From: Achromobacter sp.
GTDB taxonomy: Bacteria > Pseudomonadota > Gammaproteobacteria > Burkholderiales > Burkholderiaceae_B
Reading direction: 5' to 3'
DNA length: 19,792 nucleotides
Assembly: GCA_003454835.1 (NCBI GenBank)
Contig: DMTA01000463.1
Coordinates: 1 to 19,792 of the forward strand
Made by a program: the position numbers and the translations under genes
Shown here: one piece after another, positions 1-7,533 of the stretch
How positions within the stretch are numbered: the first letter of the stretch is position 1
How the letters are laid out: each line of letters opens with the position of its first letter
Notes under the pieces: model-generated
Databases searched by the model: none
Told to the model about the DNA's origin: nothing
The model's input: only the letters and a program-made list of their open reading frames with translations

Positions 1-191
1 CGGACGCCGTGCTGACCCGCTTGCAGGCTGACAGCGCCGCCGCGCTGCGCCAGCCGGCCGCCGTGAAGACGCTGGGCGAAGCGGGGTTTATCGTTGTGGG
101 CTCGGACCGGCAGGCGCTGCAGGCCCTGCTGACCGCGGAATCGAAGCGCTGGGCCGACGTGGTGAAGGCGACGGGGTTTCGGGCTGATTGA
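1..191 (+). CDS. Bug/TctC-family solute-binding protein, C-terminal fragment
   Basis: Only the last 62 or so codons are in the window; the reading frame is open from the left edge (codons from base 3) to the TGA at 189-191. The tail, with an L-x-A-D-x-x-A-A-L-R-x-P-A segment followed by a G-S-D-R-Q-A-L-x-x-L-L-x-x-E-x-x-R-W-A-x-V-V-K-A-T-G-F-R-A-D ending, is the typical C-terminus of periplasmic Bug (TctC-type) receptors, which bind carboxylates or other small acids and are heavily amplified in Alcaligenaceae. The ligand cannot be inferred from this fragment. A hairpin about 70 bases downstream closes the unit, so it is not cotranscribed with the nitroreductase that follows. The family call is fairly secure; the true start lies outside the window. 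Confidence 0.8.
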   Translation, partial: DAVLTRLQADSAAALRQPAAVKTLGEAGFIVVGSDRQALQALLTAESKRWADVVKATGFRAD

Positions 192-261
192 CGGATCGCA
201 GGAGACCCGCGCGTCTTGCGACACCATGACGCGCGTCCTGAACACGGTCCTCTGACGAAAC

Positions 262-281
262 CGGCCGCCGGAAGGCGGCCG
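262..281 (+). terminator. Rho-independent-type hairpin after the Bug gene
   Basis: A perfect 8-bp GC stem, CGGCCGCC (262-269) and GGCGGCCG (274-281), has a GGAA loop and is followed by ATTCATC. The T tract is poor, so efficiency is uncertain. The position, 70 bases after the stop of the upstream gene and before the next promoter, fits a terminator. Confidence 0.6.
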
Positions 282-313
282 ATTCATCGCGCGGATTGCG
301 CATTTCCACCCCT

Positions 314-343
314 TTGACATCGCCAGTGGAACAGTATGTTCCA
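314..343 (+). promoter_or_regulatory. Candidate promoter with a 17-bp palindromic operator
   Basis: TTGACA at 314-319 is a perfect -35 hexamer. TATGTT at 335-340 could be the -10 with a 15-base spacer. The -10 lies inside a perfect inverted repeat, TGGAACA-GTA-TGTTCCA, at 327-343 (7-bp arms, 3-base centre). This is the layout expected for a dimeric repressor blocking the nitroreductase promoter. An alternative -10, TAGAAT at 388-393, lies closer to the gene but has no good -35. The regulator is unknown. Confidence 0.45.
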
Positions 344-436
344 GGCAAAGTGCGCTTGAACGGGTATTCGCGTCATGGTCGAGCCGGTAGAATGCCTCCC
401 ATCGTCATCTCTATCTACTGGTCGAAAGGTCAAATA

Positions 437-1036
437 ATGAGCAACGCATATCTCGAAGCGCTCAAGCAGCGCCGCACGCAGTATTCGCTGGGCCGCAACC
501 TGTCGGCCTCCAAGGAAGAACTGACCACGCTGATCCAGGAAGCGATCAAGCACAGCCCGTCCTCCTTCAACTCGCAAAGCTCGCGCGCCGTGATCCTGTT
601 TGGCGCCGAAAGCGACAAGCTCTGGAACCTGGCCACGGAAGAAGTGCGCAAGGTTGCGCCCGCCGAAGGTTTCGAGAAGACCGAAGCCAAGCTCAAGAGC
701 TTTGCCGCCGGTGTGGGCACGATCCTGTTCTTCGAAGACCAGGACGTCGTGCGCAGCCTGCAGGAAAAGTTTGCGCTGTACGCCGACAACTTCCCGGTCT
801 GGTCGGAGCAATCGGGCGGCATGGCCCAGTTGTCCGTGTGGACCGCGCTGGCCAACGCCGGCGTCGGCGCCAGCCTGCAGCACTACAACCCGCTGATCGA
901 CGCCGCCGTGGCGCGTGAGTGGAACGTTCCCGCCTACTGGAAGCTGCGCGCGCAGATGCCGTTTGGCTCGAACGAAGCCGGCTTCGGCGACAAGGCGTTC
1001 ATGGACGACGCCGAGCGCTTCCGCGTGTTTGGCTGA
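437..1036 (+). CDS. Frm2/CinD-like nitroreductase family protein
   Basis: A 199-residue protein of the FMN-dependent nitroreductase fold, most like the type II group that includes yeast Frm2/Hbn1 and Lactococcus CinD. Visible family marks are the N-terminal Y-L-x-A-L-x-x-R-R-T-x-Y-x-L-G, the S-P-S-S-F-N-S-Q-S-S-R flavin-contact segment near residues 37-47, the G-T-I-L-F-F-E-D strand, the W-T-A-L-A-N-A-G-V-G-A-S-L-Q-H-Y-N block, and Q-M-P-F-G near the end. Members are cytosolic NAD(P)H-dependent reductases of nitroaromatics or quinones linked to oxidative, metal or lipid stress; the substrate here is not known. The ATG at 437 is chosen because AAAGGT sits just upstream; the open frame reaches further 5' but without family similarity. 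It is a single-gene unit between two hairpins. Confidence 0.88.
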   Translation: MSNAYLEALKQRRTQYSLGRNLSASKEELTTLIQEAIKHSPSSFNSQSSRAVILFGAESDKLWNLATEEVRKVAPAEGFEKTEAKLKSFAAGVGTILFFEDQDVVRSLQEKFALYADNFPVWSEQSGGMAQLSVWTALANAGVGASLQHYNPLIDAAVAREWNVPAYWKLRAQMPFGSNEAGFGDKAFMDDAERFRVFG

Positions 1037-1083
1037 TTGCCCCGGGGACGTGCCGCGCACGTCCCCCACGACCGCGGTCTTCA

Positions 1084-1113
1084 GGCCCGCATTGCCCCAG
1101 TGCAATGCGGGCC
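1084..1113 (+). terminator. Strong hairpin terminator after the nitroreductase gene
   Basis: A perfect 12-bp stem, GGCCCGCATTGC (1084-1095) and GCAATGCGGGCC (1102-1113), has a 6-base loop and is followed by TTGTCATT. It lies 48 bases after the nitroreductase stop and before the next gene's promoter region. Confidence 0.75.
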
Positions 1114-1262
1114 TTGTCATTGGCGGGCCGGATGAGCGAAACCGGCTTCCAAAGCAGAACTGCAAGGCCGATTTCCGTGGTGGATCATGCCCATGATTCG
1201 TGGGACGGATCCGGGTGGTATCCGTTTGACCGAGCCCCCATATCGACCGCGCCGGATGGCGC

Positions 1263-1268
1263 TATAGT
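1263..1268 (+). promoter_or_regulatory. Possible -10 element for the VOC-LysR unit
   Basis: TATAGT lies 31 bases upstream of the VOC start codon and matches five of six bases of the sigma-70 -10 consensus. No good -35 is seen at 16-18 bases; TTGACC at 1226-1231 is too far upstream to pair with it. Treat as a weak prediction. Confidence 0.3.
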
Positions 1269-1299
1269 CGACCGATTCCCCCACCAGGAAGGAGACGTC

Positions 1300-1728
1300 A
1301 TGCAGACCAACGAGATCCATCGCGGCCGTCTGATCGATCACATCCAGCTTGTCGTGCGCGACCTGCCGGCCAGCCAGCGCTTCTATCAGGCGGTGTTCGA
1401 TGCCCTGCAGGTGCCGATGGGCGGCACCGCAGACGACTACTTCTGGGCGGACGAGCTCTTTGTCTCGTCGGCCGACAGCCAGGCCGCGCTGGGCCAATTG
1501 ACGGGACGCCACCATCTTGCGTTCCAGGCGCGAGATCAGGCGATGGTCGACGCGTTTTACAAAGCGGCGCTGGCCCACGGCGGCAAGGACAACGGCGCGC
1601 CAGGGTTTCGCGAGTATCACCCCGGCTACTACGGCGCCTTCGTGCTGGATCCGGACGGCAACAACATCGAAGCCGTGTTCCATGGGCAAGCCCAGCGCAG
1701 CGCGCCGTCAGTCAAGGTGACGTTCTGA
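1300..1728 (+). CDS. VOC (glyoxalase/dioxygenase superfamily) protein
   Basis: A single-domain 142-residue vicinal-oxygen-chelate protein. The N-terminal L-I-D-H-I-Q-L-V-V-R-D-L-x-x-S-x-x-F-Y motif, the H-H-L-A-F-Q-A strand at residues 71-77 and the F-V-L-D-P-D-G-N-N-I-E-A-V-F-H C-terminal motif are diagnostic. His14, His71 or His72 and Glu124 are the likely metal ligands. The superfamily includes glyoxalase I, ring-cleavage dioxygenases and antibiotic-binding proteins, so the reaction cannot be assigned. The start at 1300 has an excellent Shine-Dalgarno sequence, AGGAAGGAGA, at 1286-1295. The stop is 13 bases before the LysR start, so the two are probably cotranscribed, which is unusual for a LysR gene and its partner. 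Confidence 0.85.
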   Translation: MQTNEIHRGRLIDHIQLVVRDLPASQRFYQAVFDALQVPMGGTADDYFWADELFVSSADSQAALGQLTGRHHLAFQARDQAMVDAFYKAALAHGGKDNGAPGFREYHPGYYGAFVLDPDGNNIEAVFHGQAQRSAPSVKVTF

Positions 1729-1741
1729 CCGGAGCGTTTCC

Positions 1742-2668
1742 GTGCAACTGCGCCATCTCCGGTACTTCGTGAAGATCGTTGAGGCGGGCAGTTTTTCCCG
1801 CGCGGCGGCGCTCATTCCGGTGGCGCAGCCAGCACTTAGCCAGCAGATCGCGGCATTGGAAGAAGAACTGGGCGTGACGCTGCTGCATCGCAGCGCGCGG
1901 GGTGCGCGCCCCACGCCCGCGGGCGCGGCGCTCTACACGGAAGCCGCTTCCATCCTGAGCCGCATGGAGCGTATCCCGCAGATCGTGCGTTCGCTCAGCG
2001 GCGACATCCAGGGCGTGGTGCGCATCGGCATGTCGTCCACGCTGGCGTCGTTTCTGGCCGGCGAACTGATGGAAAAATGCCGGGCGGCGCTGCCCAAGAT
2101 CAGCCTGCGTTTCAGCAGCGATGCCAGCGGCCAGTTGGGCGCGCGCATCCGCGACAGCTCGCTGGATCTGGCGCTGGTGTTCGAGGACGAACCCACCACG
2201 GGCTTTGCGCGCCAACCGCTGTTCCGGCAGCGGCTATTCGTGGTCAGCCCGCGCAAGCCGGGGCGCCGGCCGTCCGCCATGCGCTTCGAGCAACTGGCCG
2301 ACATGCCGCTCATCCTGCCCGCGCATCCCAACATGACCCGCAATCTGCTGGACCGGCTGTTTTCCGAAGCGGGCATCGCGCCGCAGGTGGTGGCGGAGAC
2401 CGAGGTCTATTCCGGCATGCTATCGGCGGTGCAGGCGGGCATCGGCCATACCATCCTGCCGCTGGGCGATTTCTCGGGGCAGCCGGGCAACGCGATGGTG
2501 TCGGCGGTGCGGATCGAACCGCCCGTCTATCTGACGGCGGCGGTGATCGCGTCCAACGACGTGCCGCTGTCGCCGCCCGCCGAAGCGGTGCGCACGCTAC
2601 TCAGCGAGTTCGTGATGCAGCAGGTGCGGGAAAAAGGACTGGCCGGCGCGGAACCGCTGCCTTCCTGA
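1742..2668 (+). CDS. LysR-type transcriptional regulator, NAC-like
   Basis: A 308-residue protein starting at GTG (1742), supported by GGAG at 1731-1734. Residues 1-60 form the winged helix-turn-helix, with the family pattern L-R-H-L-R-Y-F-V-K-I-V-E-x-G-S-F-S-R-A-A and Q-P-A-L-S-Q-Q-I-A-A-L-E-E-E-L-G. The remainder is the periplasmic-binding-like effector domain. The DNA-binding end is notably close to NAC (nitrogen assimilation control), with F-V-K-I-V and A-Q-P-A-L-S-Q-Q in matching places. It lies between a VOC gene and a large AtuA-like gene on the same strand. A perfect NAC-type site is found just after it, so the AtuA-like gene is the likely target. The effector ligand is unknown. Confidence 0.88.
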   Translation: MQLRHLRYFVKIVEAGSFSRAAALIPVAQPALSQQIAALEEELGVTLLHRSARGARPTPAGAALYTEAASILSRMERIPQIVRSLSGDIQGVVRIGMSSTLASFLAGELMEKCRAALPKISLRFSSDASGQLGARIRDSSLDLALVFEDEPTTGFARQPLFRQRLFVVSPRKPGRRPSAMRFEQLADMPLILPAHPNMTRNLLDRLFSEAGIAPQVVAETEVYSGMLSAVQAGIGHTILPLGDFSGQPGNAMVSAVRIEPPVYLTAAVIASNDVPLSPPAEAVRTLLSEFVMQQVREKGLAGAEPLPS

Positions 2669-2684
2669 CGCGCCGCTAACAGGC

Positions 2685-2721
2685 CATATCCGCAGCCGAT
2701 ACCCGCATATCAACATAGTAT
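2685..2721 (+). promoter_or_regulatory. LysR/NAC-type operator region before the AtuA-like gene
   Basis: Bases 2707-2721 read ATATCAACATAGTAT, a full match to the NAC consensus ATA-N6-TNGTAT and to the general LysR T-N11-A motif. The hexamer CATATC also occurs twice, at 2685-2690 and 2706-2711, exactly 21 bp (two helical turns) apart, as expected for side-by-side dimers. The site lies about 85-100 bases upstream of the AtuA-like start and right after the LysR gene. Binding by that regulator is an inference. Confidence 0.5.
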
Positions 2722-2804
2722 TTTTTCTGTTTGGCCGGCAGGCGCAATCTTCACTCCCATGCAGCAACCGCAATGTCTGCGGCCTGCAGAACTGGAGAGT
2801 GATG

Positions 2805-4886
2805 ATGGCTAAGCTGGTTTATCGCGTGGTGTCCGCGTGCGGCGCGTTGGGATATGGATTTCCCCGTGAATCGCTGCAAAAGGCGCTGGAAGGACGGATC
2901 GACGCCGTGATCTCGGATGCGGGGTCCATGGACGCCGGCCCCTATTACCTGGGCACGGGAACCGAATACTTCGAACGCGAGGCCGTGAAGGCGGACTTTC
3001 GCCACATGGTCGAGGCGGGCGAACGCATAGAAGGCCCGGTCATCCTGGGAAGCTGCGGCATGGCGGGCGGCAACCGCAACCTGGACTGGATGATCGACGT
3101 CGCCAAGGAAGTGTTTGACGAGCTGGGCGTGAAGGACCGCGCCGTGGCCGTCATCCGGTCCGAGCTGGACCCGGCCAGCGTGATCCGCGAATTCCGCGCG
3201 GGCGCGCTTCGGCCCACGGGCGCCGGGCCGGAGCTGGATGCAGCGGCGCTCGAAGAGAGCACCATCGTGGGTCAGATGGGCGTGCATCCGCTCATCACCG
3301 CGCTGGAAAGCGGCGCGAAGTACGTGCTGGCCGGCCGCGCGTGCGACATCGCGCTGTTCGCGTCCGACATGATCCGCCGCGGCATCGCCCCCGGTCTGGC
3401 TTACCACGTTGGCCACGTGCTGGAATGCGGCGCGCTGGCCTGCGACCCGGGTTCGCCGTCCGATTGCCTTGTCGCGGAAATCTATGACGACGGCACGGCG
3501 CTTTTCGTGGCGCCGGACTCGGGGCGGCGCTGCACGCCGTACTCGATTGCGGCGCACTCGCTCTACGAAGAAAGCCATCCGCAACTGCAGTTCTATCCCG
3601 AAGGCATCCTGGCGATGGAACACACCGAGTTCTTCGCGCGCGACGCCCGCACCGCCGGCATCCGCAACAGCCAGTTCGTGCATGCAGGCAAGCCGTGGCC
3701 GTGGAGCATCAAGCTGGAGGGGGCGCGGCGGCTGGGCAAGCGCAAGGTGTCGCTGGTTCATCTGGATCCGGCGGATCTGCCGCGCGTACCGGGCGACGTG
3801 CTGGTCTATGGCCGAAATGGCGTTCAGACCGTGCCGCTGCGCGAGGGCGAAAAGGAGCTGGGCCTGATCGTCGAAACGTGCGCAGCGACGCCGCAGGCGG
3901 CCGAGACGCTGGCCAGCCTGCTGACCCACTATCTGATCCACTACGGCTATGCGGGCCGCAAGGCCACCGCCGGCAACATCGCCTATCCGCTGTCGCCCAA
4001 TCTGGTGAGCTTCCGGCGCGAGGACGGGCAGTACGGCGCGGTGGTTCCCAGCGGCACGCGCGATCCGGTGTTCCAGGCCAATTACCCGATGATCAAGGAC
4101 GCGGTCATTACGCTGGTGCAGGCGGAATTCCCGGACGCGCTGCGCGCCGCCACCTGGAAAATCCATGAGGCCGACGCGAGCCATCCGGTCGCGCTGGTGC
4201 GCACCATCGACCGCGACCCGCGTGTGCTTGCCGATCGCCATCATGCCGAGCTGCAACGCCTGCTGTCGCTGGCCGCGGCGCGCGACGGCTCGCGCCTGGA
4301 CATGGACGCCGGCGATGCCTACGAATGGACGCTGTATCACCTGCTGCAGAATGAGGACATCATCAAGAACCGCATGTTCCCGATCACATACTTCCGCGCC
4401 AACGGCAAGGCGTGGACGGAAAGCGGGTCCGGCCGGCCGCGGTATTACGACATCGGCATCACGGACTACCAGGGCAATCTGGACGATCGCACGTTGTCCC
4501 TGATCGCCGACGCGCCGCCCGAAGGGGCGCCCCAGCGCGAACAGCCGCTGCTCGACATGGCCGTGGTGGTCCGCAGCAAGGACGCGGGCATCAACCGGCT
4601 GACGTTCGACATCGTGTTCAACTCGGCCGCCGACTACGAGGCCGCATTGCGATCAAACGTGTTCTGCCCGGTCAACGTGGCGCGCGTGCTGGGCGTGGCG
4701 CCCGAGCGCGTGGTCGGCACGTTCTTCGTGGATAGCTGCAACGCCATCAAGCTGACCATCGACCGCCCGAACATGTCGGCGTCGCCGGACGAGCGCGACG
4801 TGTTTGGGGCGCAGCAGCAGGCTGTCATCGAGCGCCTGTCGATCCCGCATTACGCGGAGCGGCTGGCGATGGCGTCGGCGCTGTAG
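2805..4886 (+). CDS. AtuA-family protein (DUF1446) with C-terminal DUF4387 domain
   Basis: A 693-residue cytosolic protein. Residues 1 to about 450 match the AtuA/DUF1446 family, named after the acyclic terpene utilisation cluster of Pseudomonas: A-C-G-A-L-G-Y-G-F near the start, D-A-G-S-M-D-A-G-P-Y-Y-L-G, G-S-C-G-M-A-G-G-N, and L-A-G-R-A-C-D-I-A-L-F-A. Residues 582 to about 680 match DUF4387, with L-L-D-M-A-V-V-V-R-S-K-D-A-G, N-A-I-K-L-T-I-D-R-P and D-V-F-G-A-Q-Q-Q. In many genomes DUF4387 is a separate small gene downstream, so this is a fused form. No reaction is established that I can cite. The ATG at 2805 is preferred among three in-frame candidates (2799, 2802, 2805) because it lies 7 bases after GGAG. 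It stands alone, with its own terminator. Confidence 0.85.
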   Translation: MAKLVYRVVSACGALGYGFPRESLQKALEGRIDAVISDAGSMDAGPYYLGTGTEYFEREAVKADFRHMVEAGERIEGPVILGSCGMAGGNRNLDWMIDVAKEVFDELGVKDRAVAVIRSELDPASVIREFRAGALRPTGAGPELDAAALEESTIVGQMGVHPLITALESGAKYVLAGRACDIALFASDMIRRGIAPGLAYHVGHVLECGALACDPGSPSDCLVAEIYDDGTALFVAPDSGRRCTPYSIAAHSLYEESHPQLQFYPEGILAMEHTEFFARDARTAGIRNSQFVHAGKPWPWSIKLEGARRLGKRKVSLVHLDPADLPRVPGDVLVYGRNGVQTVPLREGEKELGLIVETCAATPQAAETLASLLTHYLIHYGYAGRKATAGNIAYPLSPNLVSFRREDGQYGAVVPSGTRDPVFQANYPMIKDAVITLVQAEFPDALRAATWKIHEADASHPVALVRTIDRDPRVLADRHHAELQRLLSLAAARDGSRLDMDAGDAYEWTLYHLLQNEDIIKNRMFPITYFRANGKAWTESGSGRPRYYDIGITDYQGNLDDRTLSLIADAPPEGAPQREQPLLDMAVVVRSKDAGINRLTFDIVFNSAADYEAALRSNVFCPVNVARVLGVAPERVVGTFFVDSCNAIKLTIDRPNMSASPDERDVFGAQQQAVIERLSIPHYAERLAMASAL

Positions 4887-4900
4887 CGCGCGTTGACGAT

Positions 4901-4935
4901 GCCGCCGATCGCATCCGAAGAGCGCGATCGGCGGC
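4901..4935 (+). terminator. Hairpin terminator after the AtuA-like gene
   Basis: A perfect 12-bp stem, GCCGCCGATCGC (4901-4912) and GCGATCGGCGGC (4924-4935), has an 11-base loop and is followed by CTGCCGTTTTCG. It starts 14 bases after the stop codon. Confidence 0.75.
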
Positions 4936-5013
4936 CTGCCGTTTTCGGGGCTTGGCGGGTTTCGTGCCAGAATTGCGGGCTGTCCAACCGCCATCGAACC
5001 CGAGAAGAATCCG

Positions 5014-5841
5014 ATGAAACCTGGAATTCCCGCCCTACGGTTGCTGTCCCTGGCTGGCTTGTTCGCCTTATCCGCGCCCGCGCTGGCAATCGATTGCAAG
5101 AAGGCGTCCACCGGCGTCGAGAAGCTGATCTGCGCCGACCGCGGCGCGGTGTCCGCCGACGCGGAATTGAATCGCAGCTACAACGCACTGCTGAAAGCCG
5201 CGCCCGATGCCGAGATCCGCACCATGCTGGTCGAAGGCCAGAAGCGTTGGCTGGCGGCGCGCGACAACGCACTGGAAAGATTGGTCGAGTCGCCCGACCT
5301 ACTGCCCGACGGCAAAACCCCCGCGCAGGCGGCGCGCAGCCTGATTCTTGCGCGCAGCGCCGAGTTCAAGGAAAAGGCCAAGGGGTCTGACACGCCGGTC
5401 CTGGTCGCGCGGGCGTTGGACCAGCGCAAATTCCGGGCGCAGTTCACCGGCGGTCCGTTTGCCGGCTTCGCGTCCTCGTGCGACGTGCTGCCGCCCGACT
5501 ACAACAACTACTCCTGCTTTGCGACCCGCCATTACCAGCACAATGACCGCGTCTGCTCGGTGGACGAGTACTGGGCTTCCGGCGGCGTCTACACAAAGCG
5601 GTACGTAGCCGACGTGGTGAATGGTAAGCCCAAGATCATCGCGTCGTGCTCGTTCAGCAGCGCGGACGAGGCGTGCGACGACGGCAATGGCAAGACCCTC
5701 TGGAACCGGTCGCCGGCAGCGCCCGATTTCAGTTATGCCGACAAGCCGCTGCCGAAGATCGACGGCGAAATCTTCGATACCGACGACTACGAGTGGGCGC
5801 AGGCCTGCCTGGCTAGCCCGGTGTATCCCGCTGACAAGTAG
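5014..5841 (+). CDS. Exported protein with LprI-like (DUF1311) N-terminal domain
   Basis: A 275-residue exported protein. Residues 1-25 form a signal peptide (basic start, L-L-S-L-A-G-L-F-A-L core, A-P-A-L-A cleavage site). The mature N-terminus, roughly residues 26-100, has the DUF1311/LprI pattern: D-C-x-K-A-x-x-x-V-E-K-L-I-C with paired Cys28 and Cys40, A-D-x-E-L-N-R-x-Y, then E-G-Q-K-R-W-L-x-x-R-D. LprI of Mycobacterium is a lysozyme inhibitor, but most family members are uncharacterised. The roughly 150-residue C-terminal part carries several more cysteines (probable disulfides) and is not recognised. It appears monocistronic and is followed, after 273 bases, by another exported protein. 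The periplasmic location is fairly secure; the function is not. Confidence 0.75.
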   Translation: MKPGIPALRLLSLAGLFALSAPALAIDCKKASTGVEKLICADRGAVSADAELNRSYNALLKAAPDAEIRTMLVEGQKRWLAARDNALERLVESPDLLPDGKTPAQAARSLILARSAEFKEKAKGSDTPVLVARALDQRKFRAQFTGGPFAGFASSCDVLPPDYNNYSCFATRHYQHNDRVCSVDEYWASGGVYTKRYVADVVNGKPKIIASCSFSSADEACDDGNGKTLWNRSPAAPDFSYADKPLPKIDGEIFDTDDYEWAQACLASPVYPADK

Positions 5842-6114
5842 CGCGTGGGGGCGTGCGCGGCCGCGCGGGGGCCCGTCGGGGAAGGTGTCAGACTGTAATT
5901 GCGCGGGCGCCGGCCGTGAGCGTTTGGCCGTGCCCGCCGGATGGACATTTCCCATGCGTGGCACGCGGCGCGCGGGTGTTTCAATCGGGCTGCCCGAGGG
6001 CTGGCCACCCGCAAGATTTGGAAACGGACTGCCCCGCGTGGCGTCAATGCCGTCCACGCCACGGACGTAGAATCCCGCTTTTCATCAAGGCCACGCGGCT
6101 GACAGGAACCAATC
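5842..6114. other. Intergenic stretch with a partial GGTGTCAGAC motif and a weak promoter
   Basis: 273 bases without a convincing gene. It contains GGTGTCAGAC at 5884-5893, the same core as the inverted repeat at 7534-7598, here without its second half. TAGAAT at 6068-6073, 42 bases before the META-lipoprotein start, is a possible -10 without a good -35. No clear terminator for the upstream gene is seen. Confidence 0.4.
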
Positions 6115-6933
6115 ATGAAAAAAACCATCCTTCTTGCATCCGTCTGCGCGGCGCTGTTGTCCGCCTGCGCGCCCACGACCTCACCCCGCGAAGGATCGTC
6201 CGCCATGCCTGATTCCGCCACCACGTCCGCCGCTACCCAGTCCAGCCTGAGCGCCTACCACTGGCGCCTGACCGCCGCCACCGATGCCGCAGGCAAGTCC
6301 ATCGCGGCGCTGCAAAAGGGCGTCGAGCATCAGGTGCGCCTGACCTTCAAGGACGATGGCTTGAACATCCGCGGCGGCTGCAATGCGCAATTCGGCGGGT
6401 ACACGTACAAGAGCGGCGTGCTGACCATCGCGAACCTCGCGTCGACGATGAAGGCGTGCGAGCAAAGCCTGATGCAGCTCGATGCCGAGATCGCGCAGCG
6501 CCTGAAGGGCGATCTGCGCGTGACGCTGTCGGGCGACAAGGCCGAGCCGGCGCTGGACCTCACGACGCAGGACGGCAGCGTGCTGAAGTTCGTGGGCGAG
6601 CCCACGCCGGAAACGCTGTACGGCAGTGCGGGTCAGATCATGTTCCTGGAAGTGGCGGCCAAGCGCGCCGAGTGCAGCCATCCGATGATTCCGCACTACC
6701 AGTGCCTGATGGTGCGCGAACGCAAGTTCAATGACGCGGGCATCGCGTTGCCGGCGCCGGACAAGTGGCAGCCGCTGTACCAGTCGATTGAAGGCTTCGA
6801 ACACCAGGACGGCGTGCGCACCGTGCTGCGCGTCAAGCGCTACGACTGGAAGAACCCGCCGGCCGATGCGCCGGCCAAGGTCTACGTGCTGGACATGGTG
6901 GTTGAGCAGGACGCCTCGGCCAAGCGCAAGTAA
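6115..6933 (+). CDS. META-domain / DUF4377 lipoprotein
   Basis: A 272-residue lipoprotein. The signal sequence ends in the lipobox L15-S-A-C18, so Cys18 should be lipidated; the +2 residue is Ala, which does not signal inner-membrane retention, so the outer membrane is likely. Residues about 46-162 form a META (HslJ-like) domain, shown by Y-H-W-R-L at the start, R-G-G-C-N-A-Q-F-G-G-Y and S-T-M-K-A-C. Residues about 176-265 match DUF4377, with C-S-H-P and Y-Q-C-L-M-V (Cys187 and Cys197) and an ending rich in beta strands. META-domain proteins are linked to heat-shock, motility or envelope-stress functions, without a known activity. It converges with the CopD-like gene 68 bases downstream. Confidence 0.82.
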   Translation: MKKTILLASVCAALLSACAPTTSPREGSSAMPDSATTSAATQSSLSAYHWRLTAATDAAGKSIAALQKGVEHQVRLTFKDDGLNIRGGCNAQFGGYTYKSGVLTIANLASTMKACEQSLMQLDAEIAQRLKGDLRVTLSGDKAEPALDLTTQDGSVLKFVGEPTPETLYGSAGQIMFLEVAAKRAECSHPMIPHYQCLMVRERKFNDAGIALPAPDKWQPLYQSIEGFEHQDGVRTVLRVKRYDWKNPPADAPAKVYVLDMVVEQDASAKRK

Positions 6934-7001
6934 GCGTTGGGGGCGTGAGCGTGATCAGCGCGGTTATCGCCCTGTTCGCGGTTTGCGCCCCTGGCGCCCT
7001 G

Positions 7002-7445
7002 TCACCAGGTGACGTAGAACATCGCCTTGGCCAGCACGACAATGGCCAGCATGTGGCAGAACACGCTCAGGTGCAGACGGCCTTGCAACGCGCCGGTGAG
7101 TTTGCGCTGCTTGGCCAGCACCAGCGCGGTCGCCACATGAATCAGCACGCTGACGGCCAGCGCGATCTTGATCGAAAGCAGCAGGCCGAACGATGAGGCC
7201 AGCGGCGAGGACAGCGCGCCGCGGTGCTGCCAGGCCAGTCCCAACCCCGCCAGATACAGCACCACCACCGACCACGGCACCACCGAGCGCACGCGCGGCC
7301 CGAGCTGGCTGCCCAGCGCCTTTCGCACGTCGGGCGGCAGGCGCCGGTGCACCGGTTCAAGAAACAGCACCTCGAACGTGACGGTGCCGACGAACAGGAA
7401 AGCGGCAAGCAGGTGCAGGATGAGCAGCACGGGATAGAGGGTCAT
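7002..7445 (-). CDS. CopD-like four-helix membrane protein
   Basis: A 147-residue integral membrane protein with four predicted helices, roughly residues 4-28, 55-73, 85-111 and 124-146. The first begins P-V-L-L-I-L-H-L-L-A-A-F-L-F-V-G, which resembles the CopD/DUF2269-type opening. Four histidines in or near helices (His11, His103, His125, His131) could bind haem or copper, as in CopD-related proteins, but this is inferred from position only. The ATG at 7445 is chosen because GGAG lies 9 bases upstream on this strand; the open frame upstream is not protein-like. It is downstream of the acylase gene on the same strand, separated by 193 bases holding a hairpin and an inverted repeat, so it may be transcribed separately. 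Confidence 0.7.
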   Translation of the reverse strand: MTLYPVLLILHLLAAFLFVGTVTFEVLFLEPVHRRLPPDVRKALGSQLGPRVRSVVPWSVVVLYLAGLGLAWQHRGALSSPLASSFGLLLSIKIALAVSVLIHVATALVLAKQRKLTGALQGRLHLSVFCHMLAIVVLAKAMFYVTW

Positions 7446-7533
7446 GCCGGCATTCTCCGCCCGCGGATGAGGGCGCGAAATGACAAACATCAAGGGCGCA
7501 GGTCCGGCTTGAGTCCAGCGGATCAACGACCCA

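Noticed and set aside
2699..2721. ATAC-N15-GTAT as a classical LysR box
   Set aside because: The spacing is too long for ATAC-N7-GTAT; the overlapping ATA-N6-TNGTAT is a better explanation.
2751..4340. A 529-codon minus-strand frame opposite the AtuA-like gene
   Set aside because: Antisense shadow of a recognised protein, with Arg/His/Ala-rich composition and no ribosome site.
7001..7013. Palindrome GTCACCAGGTGAC
   Set aside because: It is the last codons and stop of the CopD-like gene (V-T-W-stop); coding sequence explains it.
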